DNA from: Thalassobacter stenotrophicus
GTDB taxonomy: Bacteria; Pseudomonadota; Alphaproteobacteria; Rhodobacterales; Rhodobacteraceae
Length of the DNA: 64,000 nucleotides
Assembly: GCF_001458315.1 (NCBI RefSeq)
Contig: NZ_CYRX01000033.1
Coordinates: 186,001 to 250,000, forward strand
Reading direction: 5' to 3'
The notes below the pieces were generated by a model. The model had not been told where the DNA came from, did not search any database, and saw only the letters and a list, made by a program, of their open reading frames with translations. The position numbers were made by a program, and so were the translations under genes. How positions within the stretch are numbered: the stretch's first letter is position 1; every line of letters begins with the position of its first letter. Positions 26,077 to 34,287 of the stretch are shown one piece after another.

Positions 26077-27468
26077 ATGGAGATCACGTTTCTTCTGAAC
26101 GGAGAAACCACCCGGGTTTCGGTAAGCGACCCGACGGTTACACTGCTTGATTGGCTCCGCGAGGACCGCGGCCTGACCGGCACCAAAGAGGGTTGCAACG
26201 AAGGCGATTGCGGCGCCTGTACGGTCATGGTGGCAGACCCCCAAGGCGCACGCGCATTAAACGCCTGCATCCTGTTTTTACCACAGATCGATGGCAAAGC
26301 CGTCACAACAGTCGAGGGCCTCGCCGCCCCAGATGGCACACCCCACCCGGCTCAAAACGCTCTCGTCACCCATCACGGCAGTCAATGCGGCTTTTGCACA
26401 CCCGGTTTTGCGGTCTCGATGGCCACAACTCATGCCAACGGCGCGACGGATCACGACGACCAACTCGCTGGTAACCTCTGCCGCTGTACCGGGTACGTGC
26501 CGATCCTGCGCGCCGCCAAATCCATCGAAAACGCCCCCGTTCCCCCCCACATCAAACCTCTCTTTGGTTCCGAAATATCCCGGGGGGAGGCGGATAGCCG
26601 GGGGGCAGAGCCCCCATATGCTCACCCCGAAACAATCGATGCGTTGGCCGAGTGGTACGCCGCTCACCCCAAAGGCACTCTGATCGCGGGTGCCACCGAC
26701 GTCGGGCTGTGGGTGACCAAACAACATCGCTCATTAGGGCCTGTGGCCTTTTTGAACCGCTGCGCAGACCTCCAAGAAATCTCCATTAATGATAGCGAAA
26801 TCCGGATCGGTGCGGGCGTAACCCTGCGCGATTTACGGCCCGTGATGGCGCGCTACCATCCCGCCTTCGCGGAGATGATCCGCCGCTACGGCTCTGAGCA
26901 AGTGCGGGGTGCTGCAACCATCGGCGGCAATATCGCGAACGGCTCGCCTATCGGCGATAGCCCGCCCGCGCTTATCGCGCTTGGGGCCACGTTGCATTTG
27001 CGGCACGAAAACACCCGCCGCAGCCTCCCGCTTGAGGATTTCTTCATCGAATACGGTAAACAAGACCGCGCACCCGGTGAATTCGTTGAGGCTGTCAGCA
27101 TTCCGCGCCAACCCGATACCCTGCATGTCTACAAACTGTCTAAGCGGTTTGACCAAGACATTTCAGCAGTGTGCGGTGCGTTCAATTTGGTGATCGAAAA
27201 TGGCCGTGTTGCCTCTGCACGGATCGCGTTTGGGGGCATGGCAGGTACTCCAAAACGGGCCTCGCAGGTGGAGGCTGCTCTCACGGGACAGCCTTGGACC
27301 GAGGCAACTGTTGATGCCGCGATCGATGCCTTCGCGCGTGACTTTGATCCGCTATCGGATATGCGAGCCAGTGCGCAGTACAGGCTGAAATCCGCACAAA
27401 ACATGCTTCGGCGGATCATGGCGGAACATTTAGGTCACCGAACCAACGTGTTGGAGGTCCGACCATGA
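26077..27468 (+). CDS. xdhA: Xanthine dehydrogenase small subunit (2Fe-2S and FAD domains)
   Basis: It carries electrons from the molybdenum site to NAD+. From ATG 26077 it has 463 residues beginning MEITFLLNGETTRV. The plant-type 2Fe-2S ligands are in CNEGDCGACTV, the second cluster in CGFCTPGF and NLCRCTGY. The FAD-binding domain follows from about residue 185 (LIAGATDVGLWVTKQ, then EQVRGAATIGGNIANGSPIGD). Between them, at residues 162-180, a dispersed repeat copy in reverse orientation is read through as LFGSEISRGEADSRGAEP without breaking the frame. The weak ribosome site is noted separately. It overlaps xdhB by 4 bases. Confidence 0.95.
   Translation: MEITFLLNGETTRVSVSDPTVTLLDWLREDRGLTGTKEGCNEGDCGACTVMVADPQGARALNACILFLPQIDGKAVTTVEGLAAPDGTPHPAQNALVTHHGSQCGFCTPGFAVSMATTHANGATDHDDQLAGNLCRCTGYVPILRAAKSIENAPVPPHIKPLFGSEISRGEADSRGAEPPYAHPETIDALAEWYAAHPKGTLIAGATDVGLWVTKQHRSLGPVAFLNRCADLQEISINDSEIRIGAGVTLRDLRPVMARYHPAFAEMIRRYGSEQVRGAATIGGNIANGSPIGDSPPALIALGATLHLRHENTRRSLPLEDFFIEYGKQDRAPGEFVEAVSIPRQPDTLHVYKLSKRFDQDISAVCGAFNLVIENGRVASARIAFGGMAGTPKRASQVEAALTGQPWTEATVDAAIDAFARDFDPLSDMRASAQYRLKSAQNMLRRIMAEHLGHRTNVLEVRP
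26560..26615 (-). repeat. Dispersed repeat copy R3, long form, inside xdhA
   Basis: Read on the minus strand it is GGGGGCTCTGCCCCC, a GC-rich middle, then GGGATATTTCGGAACCAAAG. It is nearly identical in plan to copy R6 (40870-40924) but lies within the xdhA frame, in the linker between the iron-sulfur and FAD domains. Confidence 0.8.
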
Positions 27469-29768
27469 GCGTTGCCAAACCTCTCCCTCACGATGCAGCC
27501 GCGCTTCATGTAACGGGTGCTGCGCGCTACGTAGATGACATCCCCACACCCAAGGGCACGTTGCACATCGCTTTTGCCTTGTCGGACGTGGCTCACGGCA
27601 GGTTAAACGGCCTGGACCTAACAGCTGCACGCGCCGCGCAGGGTGTTCACGGCGTTTGGTCAGGCGATGATATTTCGCCCATGCCAGACTGCTCGCCTTC
27701 CGTCCATGATGAGCCGCTTTTGTGTACGGGCGAAGTCCAGTTCTTAGGAATGCCGCTGTGTATGATTGTGGCCGATAGCCACCTGAATGCGCGCAGAGCG
27801 GCGGCCTTGGTCCGCGCGGATATCACTCCCGCCCAGGCGATCCTCAGTATTGAGGACGCAATGGCTGCCAAAAGCTGGTTTGACGGCGGTCCACGCGTTT
27901 ATGCCCGGGGTGATCCGGATCCGGCCCTTAAGGCCGCCCCCCACCGGCTGACCGGCGCGATTGAGATGGGCGCGCAGGAGCATTTTTACCTTGAGGGCCA
28001 AGCCGCCCTCGCGTTGCCGCAAGAGGGCGGCGATATGGTTGTACACAGTTCAACCCAGCACCCTACGGAAGTGCAGCACAAAGTGGCCCATGCTTTGGGC
28101 GTGCCTATGCATGCTGTCCGGGTCGAGGTTCGCCGCATGGGTGGTGGATTTGGCGGTAAAGAGAGCCAAGCTAATGCGCTGGCCATTGCCTGTGCTATTG
28201 CCGCGGCCCGCACGGGGCGCCCCTGCAAAATGCGTTATGATCGCGATGACGACTTCATGGTCACGGGCAAACGGCACGATGCGCGGGTCGCTTACGAGGT
28301 GGGGTTTGACGATGACGGCCGGTTGCTGGGCGTGCGGTTCACGCATTTCGTCCGCTGCGGCTGGGCCCAGGACCTGAGCCTGCCGGTTGCGGACCGGGCC
28401 ATGTTGCATGCTGACAATGCCTATTTTCTGCCTGCGGTCGAGATCACGAGTTACCGTCTGCGCACGCATACCCAGAGCGCGACCGCCTTTCGCGGGTTCG
28501 GTGGCCCTCAGGGGATGCTTGGGATTGAGCGCGTGATCGAGCATGTCGCCCATCATTTGGCACGCGATCCCTTAGCCGTACGGCGCGTTAATTTTTATGA
28601 CGAGGCCGGAGGGGCCAGCCCCCCCGGACCCCCCCGGGATATTTCGGAACCAAAGAGAAATACCACGCATTATGGGCAGGAGGTGTCTGATTTCTGTCTA
28701 GGTGGGTTGGTTGCTGACCTTGAGGACCGAGCTGGATACGGAGCGCGCCGCGAGGCGGTGGATGCGTGGAATGCGCGTGAGCCGATCTTGAAGCGTGGTC
28801 TTGGTTTGACGCCGGTGAAGTTTGGAATTTCGTTTACTTTGACGCATCTCAATCAGGCGGGTGCCTTGGTGCATGTGTATCAAGATGGTTCGGTGCATTT
28901 GAACCATGGTGGAACGGAGATGGGGCAGGGATTGTTCCAAAAGGTGGCTCAGGTCGCTGCGCATCGATTTGGTGTTGGTCTAGAGGCAATCAAGATTACC
29001 GCCACCGATACCGGCAAGGTGCCAAATACTTCGGCAACTGCGGCCTCTAGCGGGTCTGACCTGAATGGGATGGCGGTGCAGGTGGCGTGTGACAAGATCA
29101 AGGCTGCGATTGTAGATTGGTTGGGTGATCCGCAGGCGCGGTTTGTGGATGGTATGGTTATCGCTAAGGGCGAGGCGCGGCCTTTTGCGGAAGTGGTGAA
29201 TGCGGCCTATCAAGCGCGTGTGCCGCTGTCGGCGACTGGGTTTTACAAGACGCCTGATATCGCCTGGGACCGGGACAAGGGGCAGGGGCGGCCGTTCTAT
29301 TACTTTGCCTATGGGGCGGCTTTGACGGAGGTCGTTGTTGATACGCTGACCGGTGAGAACCGCATTTTGCGCACGGATATTGTGCATGATGTCGGGGCGT
29401 CTTTGAACCCTGCGCTGGATGTGGGGCAGATTGAGGGTGGGTTTGTGCAAGGCGCAGGTTGGCTCACGATGGAAGAGTTGGTCTGGGATGATGCGGGGCG
29501 GCTGCGCACCCATGCGCCCTCAACCTACAAAATCCCTGCTGCCAGCGACCGGCCCGCTGAGTTTAACGTGCATCTGTGGGATGGGGCCAACCGTGAGGAC
29601 ACGGTGTATCGATCAAAGGCCGTGGGGGAGCCGCCTTTTATGCTTGGCATGTCCGCGTTGATGGCGCTGTCGGATGCGGTGGCCGCCTGTGGCGATCGTT
29701 TTCCTGCGTTGGACGCGCCTGCCACGCCGGAGCGGTTGTTGGCCGCGATTGAGGCTGTCCGGGCATGA
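27465..29768 (+). CDS. xdhB: Xanthine dehydrogenase large subunit (molybdopterin)
   Basis: The 767-residue catalytic subunit that oxidises hypoxanthine to xanthine and urate. Molybdopterin-binding segments visible are RRMGGGFGGKESQ, ATAFRGFGGPQGM and HGGTEMGQGLFQK. The catalytic Glu lies in KAVGEPPFMLGMSA near the C-terminus. At about residues 382-397 a dispersed repeat copy adds a Pro/Gly-rich stretch (GGASPPGPPRDISEPK) in frame. The start overlaps xdhA (ATGA) and the end overlaps xdhC, so the three are translated together. Confidence 0.96.
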   Translation: MSVAKPLPHDAAALHVTGAARYVDDIPTPKGTLHIAFALSDVAHGRLNGLDLTAARAAQGVHGVWSGDDISPMPDCSPSVHDEPLLCTGEVQFLGMPLCMIVADSHLNARRAAALVRADITPAQAILSIEDAMAAKSWFDGGPRVYARGDPDPALKAAPHRLTGAIEMGAQEHFYLEGQAALALPQEGGDMVVHSSTQHPTEVQHKVAHALGVPMHAVRVEVRRMGGGFGGKESQANALAIACAIAAARTGRPCKMRYDRDDDFMVTGKRHDARVAYEVGFDDDGRLLGVRFTHFVRCGWAQDLSLPVADRAMLHADNAYFLPAVEITSYRLRTHTQSATAFRGFGGPQGMLGIERVIEHVAHHLARDPLAVRRVNFYDEAGGASPPGPPRDISEPKRNTTHYGQEVSDFCLGGLVADLEDRAGYGARREAVDAWNAREPILKRGLGLTPVKFGISFTLTHLNQAGALVHVYQDGSVHLNHGGTEMGQGLFQKVAQVAAHRFGVGLEAIKITATDTGKVPNTSATAASSGSDLNGMAVQVACDKIKAAIVDWLGDPQARFVDGMVIAKGEARPFAEVVNAAYQARVPLSATGFYKTPDIAWDRDKGQGRPFYYFAYGAALTEVVVDTLTGENRILRTDIVHDVGASLNPALDVGQIEGGFVQGAGWLTMEELVWDDAGRLRTHAPSTYKIPAASDRPAEFNVHLWDGANREDTVYRSKAVGEPPFMLGMSALMALSDAVAACGDRFPALDAPATPERLLAAIEAVRA
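28609..28656 (+). repeat. Dispersed repeat copy R4, long form, inside xdhB
   Basis: GGGGCCAGCCCCCCCGGACC, then CCCCCGGGATATTTCGGAAC and CAAAG. It has the same core as the intergenic copies but lies within the xdhB reading frame. Confidence 0.8.
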
Positions 29769-30661
29769 GTTTCGACCTTGAGGCGTTGCAAGCCGCACTA
29801 GCCCATGCGGGCCGGGTCGTGCGGGTGGTTGTTGCGGATGTGCGCGGCTCGGCGCCGCGTGAGGTAGGGGCGTCGATGCTGATCTGGTCGGATGGGCAGT
29901 CCGGCACGATTGGCGGTGGGCAGTTGGAATGGGACGCGACAGAGATTGCGGTGCAAACCCTGCGCGATGGGGCGCCTCGGGTGCGGCGCTTTGCGCTGGG
30001 TCCGGAGCTAGGACAATGTTGTGGTGGGGCGGTTCAGATCGCTGCGGTGCTTTATACGCCCGAGAGTGTGCCTGCCCCGGGGATTGTTGCCCAGCCGCTG
30101 GAGACAGGCGTTGTGCGTCCGGCCGCGCCACTTGCTCTGCCCGGCATCAAAGGGGGCTGGTTTTTCGAGAGCACGGATGCCCCCGTGACGCCTGTTTGGA
30201 TTTATGGCGCGGGTCACGTGGGGCGGGCGATTGTTGATGTGCTGAGCCTACAGCCGGGATTCGGTGTGACGTGGGTTGATACTGGGGTTGATCGCTTTCC
30301 CGAGGCGCCCAAGGTTCGCTGTTTGCCAGCGCAGGACCCGGCGCGAGCGTTGGGGTTGGCGCCCAAAAACGCCCATCACCTGATCTTGACGTATAGTCAT
30401 GCGATGGACCTCGCACTGTGTCATGCGGCGCTGGGCCACGGGTTTGCGAGTGCGGGGCTTATCGGATCGCAAACAAAATGGGCGCGCTTTCGCAAACGTT
30501 TGCGCGAATTGGGGCATGCTGAGGATGCGATTGCTCGAATTACTTGCCCGATTGGGGATCCAAAGCTTGGACGGCACCCGGAGGCCATTGCGCTTGGCGT
30601 TGTCGCTGGCCTAATCTATGCCGCGGCGGCGCACCCGGTCGCAGCAGAGGAATTCACATGA
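29765..30661 (+). CDS. xdhC: XdhC, xanthine dehydrogenase molybdenum-cofactor chaperone
   Basis: XdhC binds and sulfurates the molybdenum cofactor before inserting it into XdhB; it is not part of the finished enzyme. The 298 residues have an N-terminal domain with VVVADVRGSAPREVGASMLIW and TIGGGQLEWDAT, the LGPELGQCCGGAVQI cysteine pair, then a Rossmann-like C-terminal domain (VWIYGAGHVGRAIVDVLS) and GLIGSQTKWARFRKRLRELG. It overlaps xdhB upstream and the transporter ATPase gene downstream by 4 bases each. Confidence 0.95.
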   Translation: MSFDLEALQAALAHAGRVVRVVVADVRGSAPREVGASMLIWSDGQSGTIGGGQLEWDATEIAVQTLRDGAPRVRRFALGPELGQCCGGAVQIAAVLYTPESVPAPGIVAQPLETGVVRPAAPLALPGIKGGWFFESTDAPVTPVWIYGAGHVGRAIVDVLSLQPGFGVTWVDTGVDRFPEAPKVRCLPAQDPARALGLAPKNAHHLILTYSHAMDLALCHAALGHGFASAGLIGSQTKWARFRKRLRELGHAEDAIARITCPIGDPKLGRHPEAIALGVVAGLIYAAAAHPVAAEEFT

Positions 30662-32178
30662 GCCAAACGCCCCTTCTTGACCTGAGCGGTCTGCGCAAGG
30701 CCTATCCCGGCGTTGTGGCCAACGACGACGTGACCTTTGCGATCCAGCCCGGTGAGGTCCACGCGCTTTTGGGCGAAAACGGTGCGGGCAAGTCCACGCT
30801 GGTCAAGATGATATACGGACTTGTGCGCCCTGACGCGGGCACGATGATGCTGAACGGCACGCCCTTTGCCCCGCCCGAACCGCGTGCCGCACGGGCGGCT
30901 GGTGTGGCGATGGTGTTCCAGCATTTTTCGCTGTTTGAGGCGCTGAGCGTGGCGGAGAACGTAGCGCTCGGGATGGAGAACCCGCCCAAGCCAAGCGCAC
31001 TTGCGGCGCGGATCACGGAAGTGTCGAACACCTATGGTCTGCCACTGGATCCGAACCGTCGGGTTGGTGACCTGAGCGCGGGGGAGCGTCAGCGGGTCGA
31101 GATCATCCGTTGCCTTCTGCAAGACCCGCGTCTGTTGATTATGGATGAGCCTACCTCGGTTTTGACCCCGCAGGAGGTAGATATCCTGTTCGCGACCTTG
31201 CGCAAGCTGCGTGCGGAGGGGACGGCGATCCTGTATATTTCTCACAAGTTGGAGGAAATCCGCAGCCTGTGTGATGCGGCGACGATCCTGCGGTTGGGCA
31301 AGGTCGTGGCCCGGTGCAATCCACGCGAAAAGACGGCCTCGGAGCTGGCTGAGTTGATGGTGGGCACCTCGCTTAAGCCGCCCAAGAGCGGTGGCGCTGC
31401 GCCCGGGGATATCATCCTGAAGGCCCAAGACCTGTCGATGCCAAGTGCAAGTGCGTTTGGAACACCGCTGCGCAACATCTCATTTGAGTTGCGGCGCGGA
31501 GAGGTGCTGGGCATTGGCGGTGTGGCGGGCAACGGGCAGGATGAATTGCTGATGGCCCTATCGGGGGAGCGGAAGCTGCCCCAAGGGTCGCTCTATTTCG
31601 AGGGCGAAGACATCGGGACGCGGCCCGCTGATATGCGCCGCCGGATCGGCGTGCTGAGCGCGCCGGAGGAACGGCTGGGCCACGCGGCAGCCCCGAACAT
31701 GAGCCTTACGGAAAACGCAGCCCTAACGGCGGCGCGGCGGCAGGGCATGCTGTCACGCGGGTTTGTGAACTGGGGCGCTGCAAAGGGATTTGCCGAAAAG
31801 GTTATTGGTGCCTTTGACGTGCGCACGCCGGGGCCAGGTGTGGCTGCACGTGCCCTTTCGGGCGGAAATTTGCAGAAATTCGTGATTGGCCGCGAGGTTA
31901 TGCAAGCGCCTGAGGTTTTGATCGTGAACCAGCCCACTTGGGGCGTGGATGCTGCGGCTGCGGCCTTTATCCGGCAATCAATGCTCGACTTGGCTGCGAA
32001 GGGAACGGGTGTGGTGGTGATCAGTCAGGACCTTGATGAATTGATGGAAATATCCGACCGGTTCGCCGCCCTCAATGAAGGCCGCCTGAGCGCGGAGGTG
32101 CCCACGGGTGACCTGACCATGGAGAAGATCGGATTGATGCTAGGTGGCGCGCAGACCACCGCGATGGAACAGGCGTGA
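30658..32178 (+). CDS. ABC transporter ATP-binding protein, double ATPase (nucleoside/purine type)
   Basis: A 506-residue cytoplasmic ATPase with two ABC domains, as in the NupA/YufO and RbsA-like families. Domain 1 (about 5-235) has Walker A GENGAGKST, signature LSAGERQRVEI and Walker B LLIMDEPTSVL. Domain 2 (about 265-500) has a degenerate Walker A (GVAGNGQDELL) and signature LSGGNLQKFVIGRE, which is normal for this family. The start is the ATG overlapping the xdhC stop. Being in one operon with xdhABC, it probably energises purine base or nucleoside uptake. Confidence 0.93.
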   Translation: MSQTPLLDLSGLRKAYPGVVANDDVTFAIQPGEVHALLGENGAGKSTLVKMIYGLVRPDAGTMMLNGTPFAPPEPRAARAAGVAMVFQHFSLFEALSVAENVALGMENPPKPSALAARITEVSNTYGLPLDPNRRVGDLSAGERQRVEIIRCLLQDPRLLIMDEPTSVLTPQEVDILFATLRKLRAEGTAILYISHKLEEIRSLCDAATILRLGKVVARCNPREKTASELAELMVGTSLKPPKSGGAAPGDIILKAQDLSMPSASAFGTPLRNISFELRRGEVLGIGGVAGNGQDELLMALSGERKLPQGSLYFEGEDIGTRPADMRRRIGVLSAPEERLGHAAAPNMSLTENAALTAARRQGMLSRGFVNWGAAKGFAEKVIGAFDVRTPGPGVAARALSGGNLQKFVIGREVMQAPEVLIVNQPTWGVDAAAAAFIRQSMLDLAAKGTGVVVISQDLDELMEISDRFAALNEGRLSAEVPTGDLTMEKIGLMLGGAQTTAMEQA

Positions 32179-32185
32179 GGCTGGG

Positions 32186-32215
32186 AATTTGAGTATTTTT
32201 GGAACAAAGGAGCGG
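32186..32215 (+). repeat. Dispersed repeat copy R5
   Basis: AATTTGAGTATTTTTGGAAC followed by AAAGGAGCGG, short form, between the ATPase and permease genes of the transporter operon. Confidence 0.75.
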
Positions 32216-32244
32216 CCGGGTCGTTTTGTGTTGGAGTGCTGGGC

Positions 32245-33330
32245 TTGATTTGGCTTGAGAAGCGCCCCGCGCCGAGCCGCACTTGGTCGGCGGCCAGCCC
32301 GATCGTGGCCGTTTTCCTGACGCTGATTGCGGGCGGCATCATGTTCGCCATTTTGGGCAAGAACCCGTTTGAGGCGCTGCGCACGATCTTTTGGGACCCG
32401 CTGTTTCATGAGCAATTCGCGTCGTTTTCGCGGCCGCAATTGTTGGTGAAAGCGGGGCCGTTGATCTTGATCGCGATCGGGCTTTCGTTCGGATTTCGTG
32501 CTGGAATTTGGAACATCGGCGCCGAGGGTCAGTACATCATGGGTGCCATCGTAGGCGCGGCCGTTGGGCTGGCGCTGTACCCTTCGGAATCGGTCCTGAT
32601 CTTTCCGTTGATGGTGGTGGCTGGCGCGCTGGGAGGCTGGGCTTGGGCGATGATCCCGGGGCTTTTGAAGGTGCGCTTTGGGACCAATGAAATCCTTGTG
32701 TCGTTGATGTTGGTCTATGTGGCCGAGAACATCCTAGCCTCCGCCGCAGTTGGTTGGTTGAAAAACCCCGATGGTGCGGGATTTCCCGGCTCTCGGAACC
32801 TGAGCCAGTGGGAGGCCTCTGCCAACCCTGAGTTGATCGCAGGCACAGGCGCGCATTGGGGTGTCATGGCGGCGGTAATCGCGGTGGTTTTCGCCTATGT
32901 CGTTTTTACCAAGCACATCCTTGGGTTCCATATCCGGCTGTCAGGCGAGGCGCCGCGCGCGGCCCGGTTCGCGGGCGTAAACCCGAACTTGTTAGTTCTG
33001 GTGTGCCTTGGGTTATCGGGGGCGCTTGCGGGGCTTGCGGGGTTGTTTGAGGTCACGGGGCCTGCGGGGCAGATCGGCATCGATTTTAACGTGGGCTACG
33101 GGTTTACCGCGATTATTGTTGCGTTCCTTGGGCGACTTCACCCGATTGGGATTTTGCTTGCGGGGCTGTTGATGGCGCTCACGTACATCGGTGGCGAGCT
33201 TGCATCCTTTATGCTGTCGATCCCGGGGGCGGCTATTCAGGCGTTTCAGGGGATGTTGTTGTTCTTCCTTTTGGGGGTGGATGTGGCCACGCATTACCGT
33301 GTGCGGTTTGGCCGGAAAGGTGTCGCGTAA
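32245..33330 (+). CDS. ABC transporter permease 1 (BMP/nucleoside family)
   Basis: About 361 residues with an N-terminal cytoplasmic stretch then eight or more membrane segments (IVAVFLTLIAGGIMFAIL, LLVKAGPLILIAIGLSFGF, further helices, ending PGAAIQAFQGMLLFFLLG). The GIWNIGAEGQYIMGA motif is characteristic of the simple-sugar/nucleoside permease family. Start choice: TTG 32245 lies 8 bases after GGAG; GTG 32236 overlaps that same GGAG and would be badly spaced. The stop shares one base with the next ATG. Confidence 0.9.
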   Translation: MIWLEKRPAPSRTWSAASPIVAVFLTLIAGGIMFAILGKNPFEALRTIFWDPLFHEQFASFSRPQLLVKAGPLILIAIGLSFGFRAGIWNIGAEGQYIMGAIVGAAVGLALYPSESVLIFPLMVVAGALGGWAWAMIPGLLKVRFGTNEILVSLMLVYVAENILASAAVGWLKNPDGAGFPGSRNLSQWEASANPELIAGTGAHWGVMAAVIAVVFAYVVFTKHILGFHIRLSGEAPRAARFAGVNPNLLVLVCLGLSGALAGLAGLFEVTGPAGQIGIDFNVGYGFTAIIVAFLGRLHPIGILLAGLLMALTYIGGELASFMLSIPGAAIQAFQGMLLFFLLGVDVATHYRVRFGRKGVA

Positions 33331-34262
33331 TGGACCTGTCTTCCATCAATTGGCTTCTTTTGCTGGCCTCTCTCATGGTGGCGGCGACGCCAATTTTGTT
33401 GGCGGCCATTGGGGAACTGGTCGTCGAAAAGGCTGGTGTGCTGAACCTTGGGGTTGAGGGCATGATGATCATGGGCGCGGTCTGCGGCTTTATCATCGCG
33501 GTCGAAACCGGCTCTGCGCCGCTGGGCTTTGTGGCGGCGGCTGCGGGGGGCGCGCTTTTGTCGATGCTGTTTGGGGTGCTGACACAGTTCTTGATGTCGA
33601 ACCAAGTGGCGACGGGCCTTGCCCTGACGTTGTTTGGTCTGGGGCTGTCGGCGTTGATGGGCCAAGGCTACATCGGGATCAAGGCGCCGGGCATTGGCAA
33701 GCTGGACCTTGGGCCGCTGTCGGACCTGCCGGTGCTGGGCACCATCCTGTTCCGCCACGACGCGATGGTCTATGTGTCCATCGCTATCGTCATCGCGGTG
33801 TGGGCGTTTTTGAAATTCACGCGCGGAGGCCTGATCCTGCGCGCGGTCGGCGAGAGCCATGATGCGGCACACGCACTGGGTTACAACGTGATCCGCGTAC
33901 GGCTGATGGCGATTGCCTTTGGCGGCGGCTGTGCGGGTCTTGGCGGCGCTTACCTGAGCCTTGTGCGCGTGCCCTCATGGACCGAAGGCATGACAGCGGG
34001 TGCGGGGTGGATCGCGCTGGCAATTGTGGTATTTGCCAGCTGGAAGGCGGGTCGGATTATCGTGGGTGCCTATCTTTTTGGCGGAATCACGGTTTTGCAG
34101 CTCAACCTTCAGGCCGCAGGGGCCAAGATTCCTGTAGAGGTCTTGTCCATGTCGCCTTACCTCATAACTATCATCGTGCTGGTCGTGATCTCGGCGGACC
34201 GAAAACGCGCGGCGCACAACGCACCAGCCGATCTTGGCAAATCATTCCATGCCTCTCACTAG
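33330..34262 (+). CDS. ABC transporter permease 2 (BMP/nucleoside family)
   Basis: The 310-residue second permease. The membrane segments start at SINWLLLLASLMVAATPILLAAIG, followed by the family motif VLNLGVEGMMIMGAV, a central cytoplasmic loop with GESHDAAHALGYNVIRVR (the ATPase coupling region) and a last helix (VEVLSMSPYLITIIVLVVIS). It pairs with permease 1 to form the membrane channel. TAATG overlap with permease 1 indicates coupled translation. Confidence 0.93.
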   Translation: MDLSSINWLLLLASLMVAATPILLAAIGELVVEKAGVLNLGVEGMMIMGAVCGFIIAVETGSAPLGFVAAAAGGALLSMLFGVLTQFLMSNQVATGLALTLFGLGLSALMGQGYIGIKAPGIGKLDLGPLSDLPVLGTILFRHDAMVYVSIAIVIAVWAFLKFTRGGLILRAVGESHDAAHALGYNVIRVRLMAIAFGGGCAGLGGAYLSLVRVPSWTEGMTAGAGWIALAIVVFASWKAGRIIVGAYLFGGITVLQLNLQAAGAKIPVEVLSMSPYLITIIVLVVISADRKRAAHNAPADLGKSFHASH

Positions 34263-34287
34263 GGGCACATCCAACAGGGGGATACCC

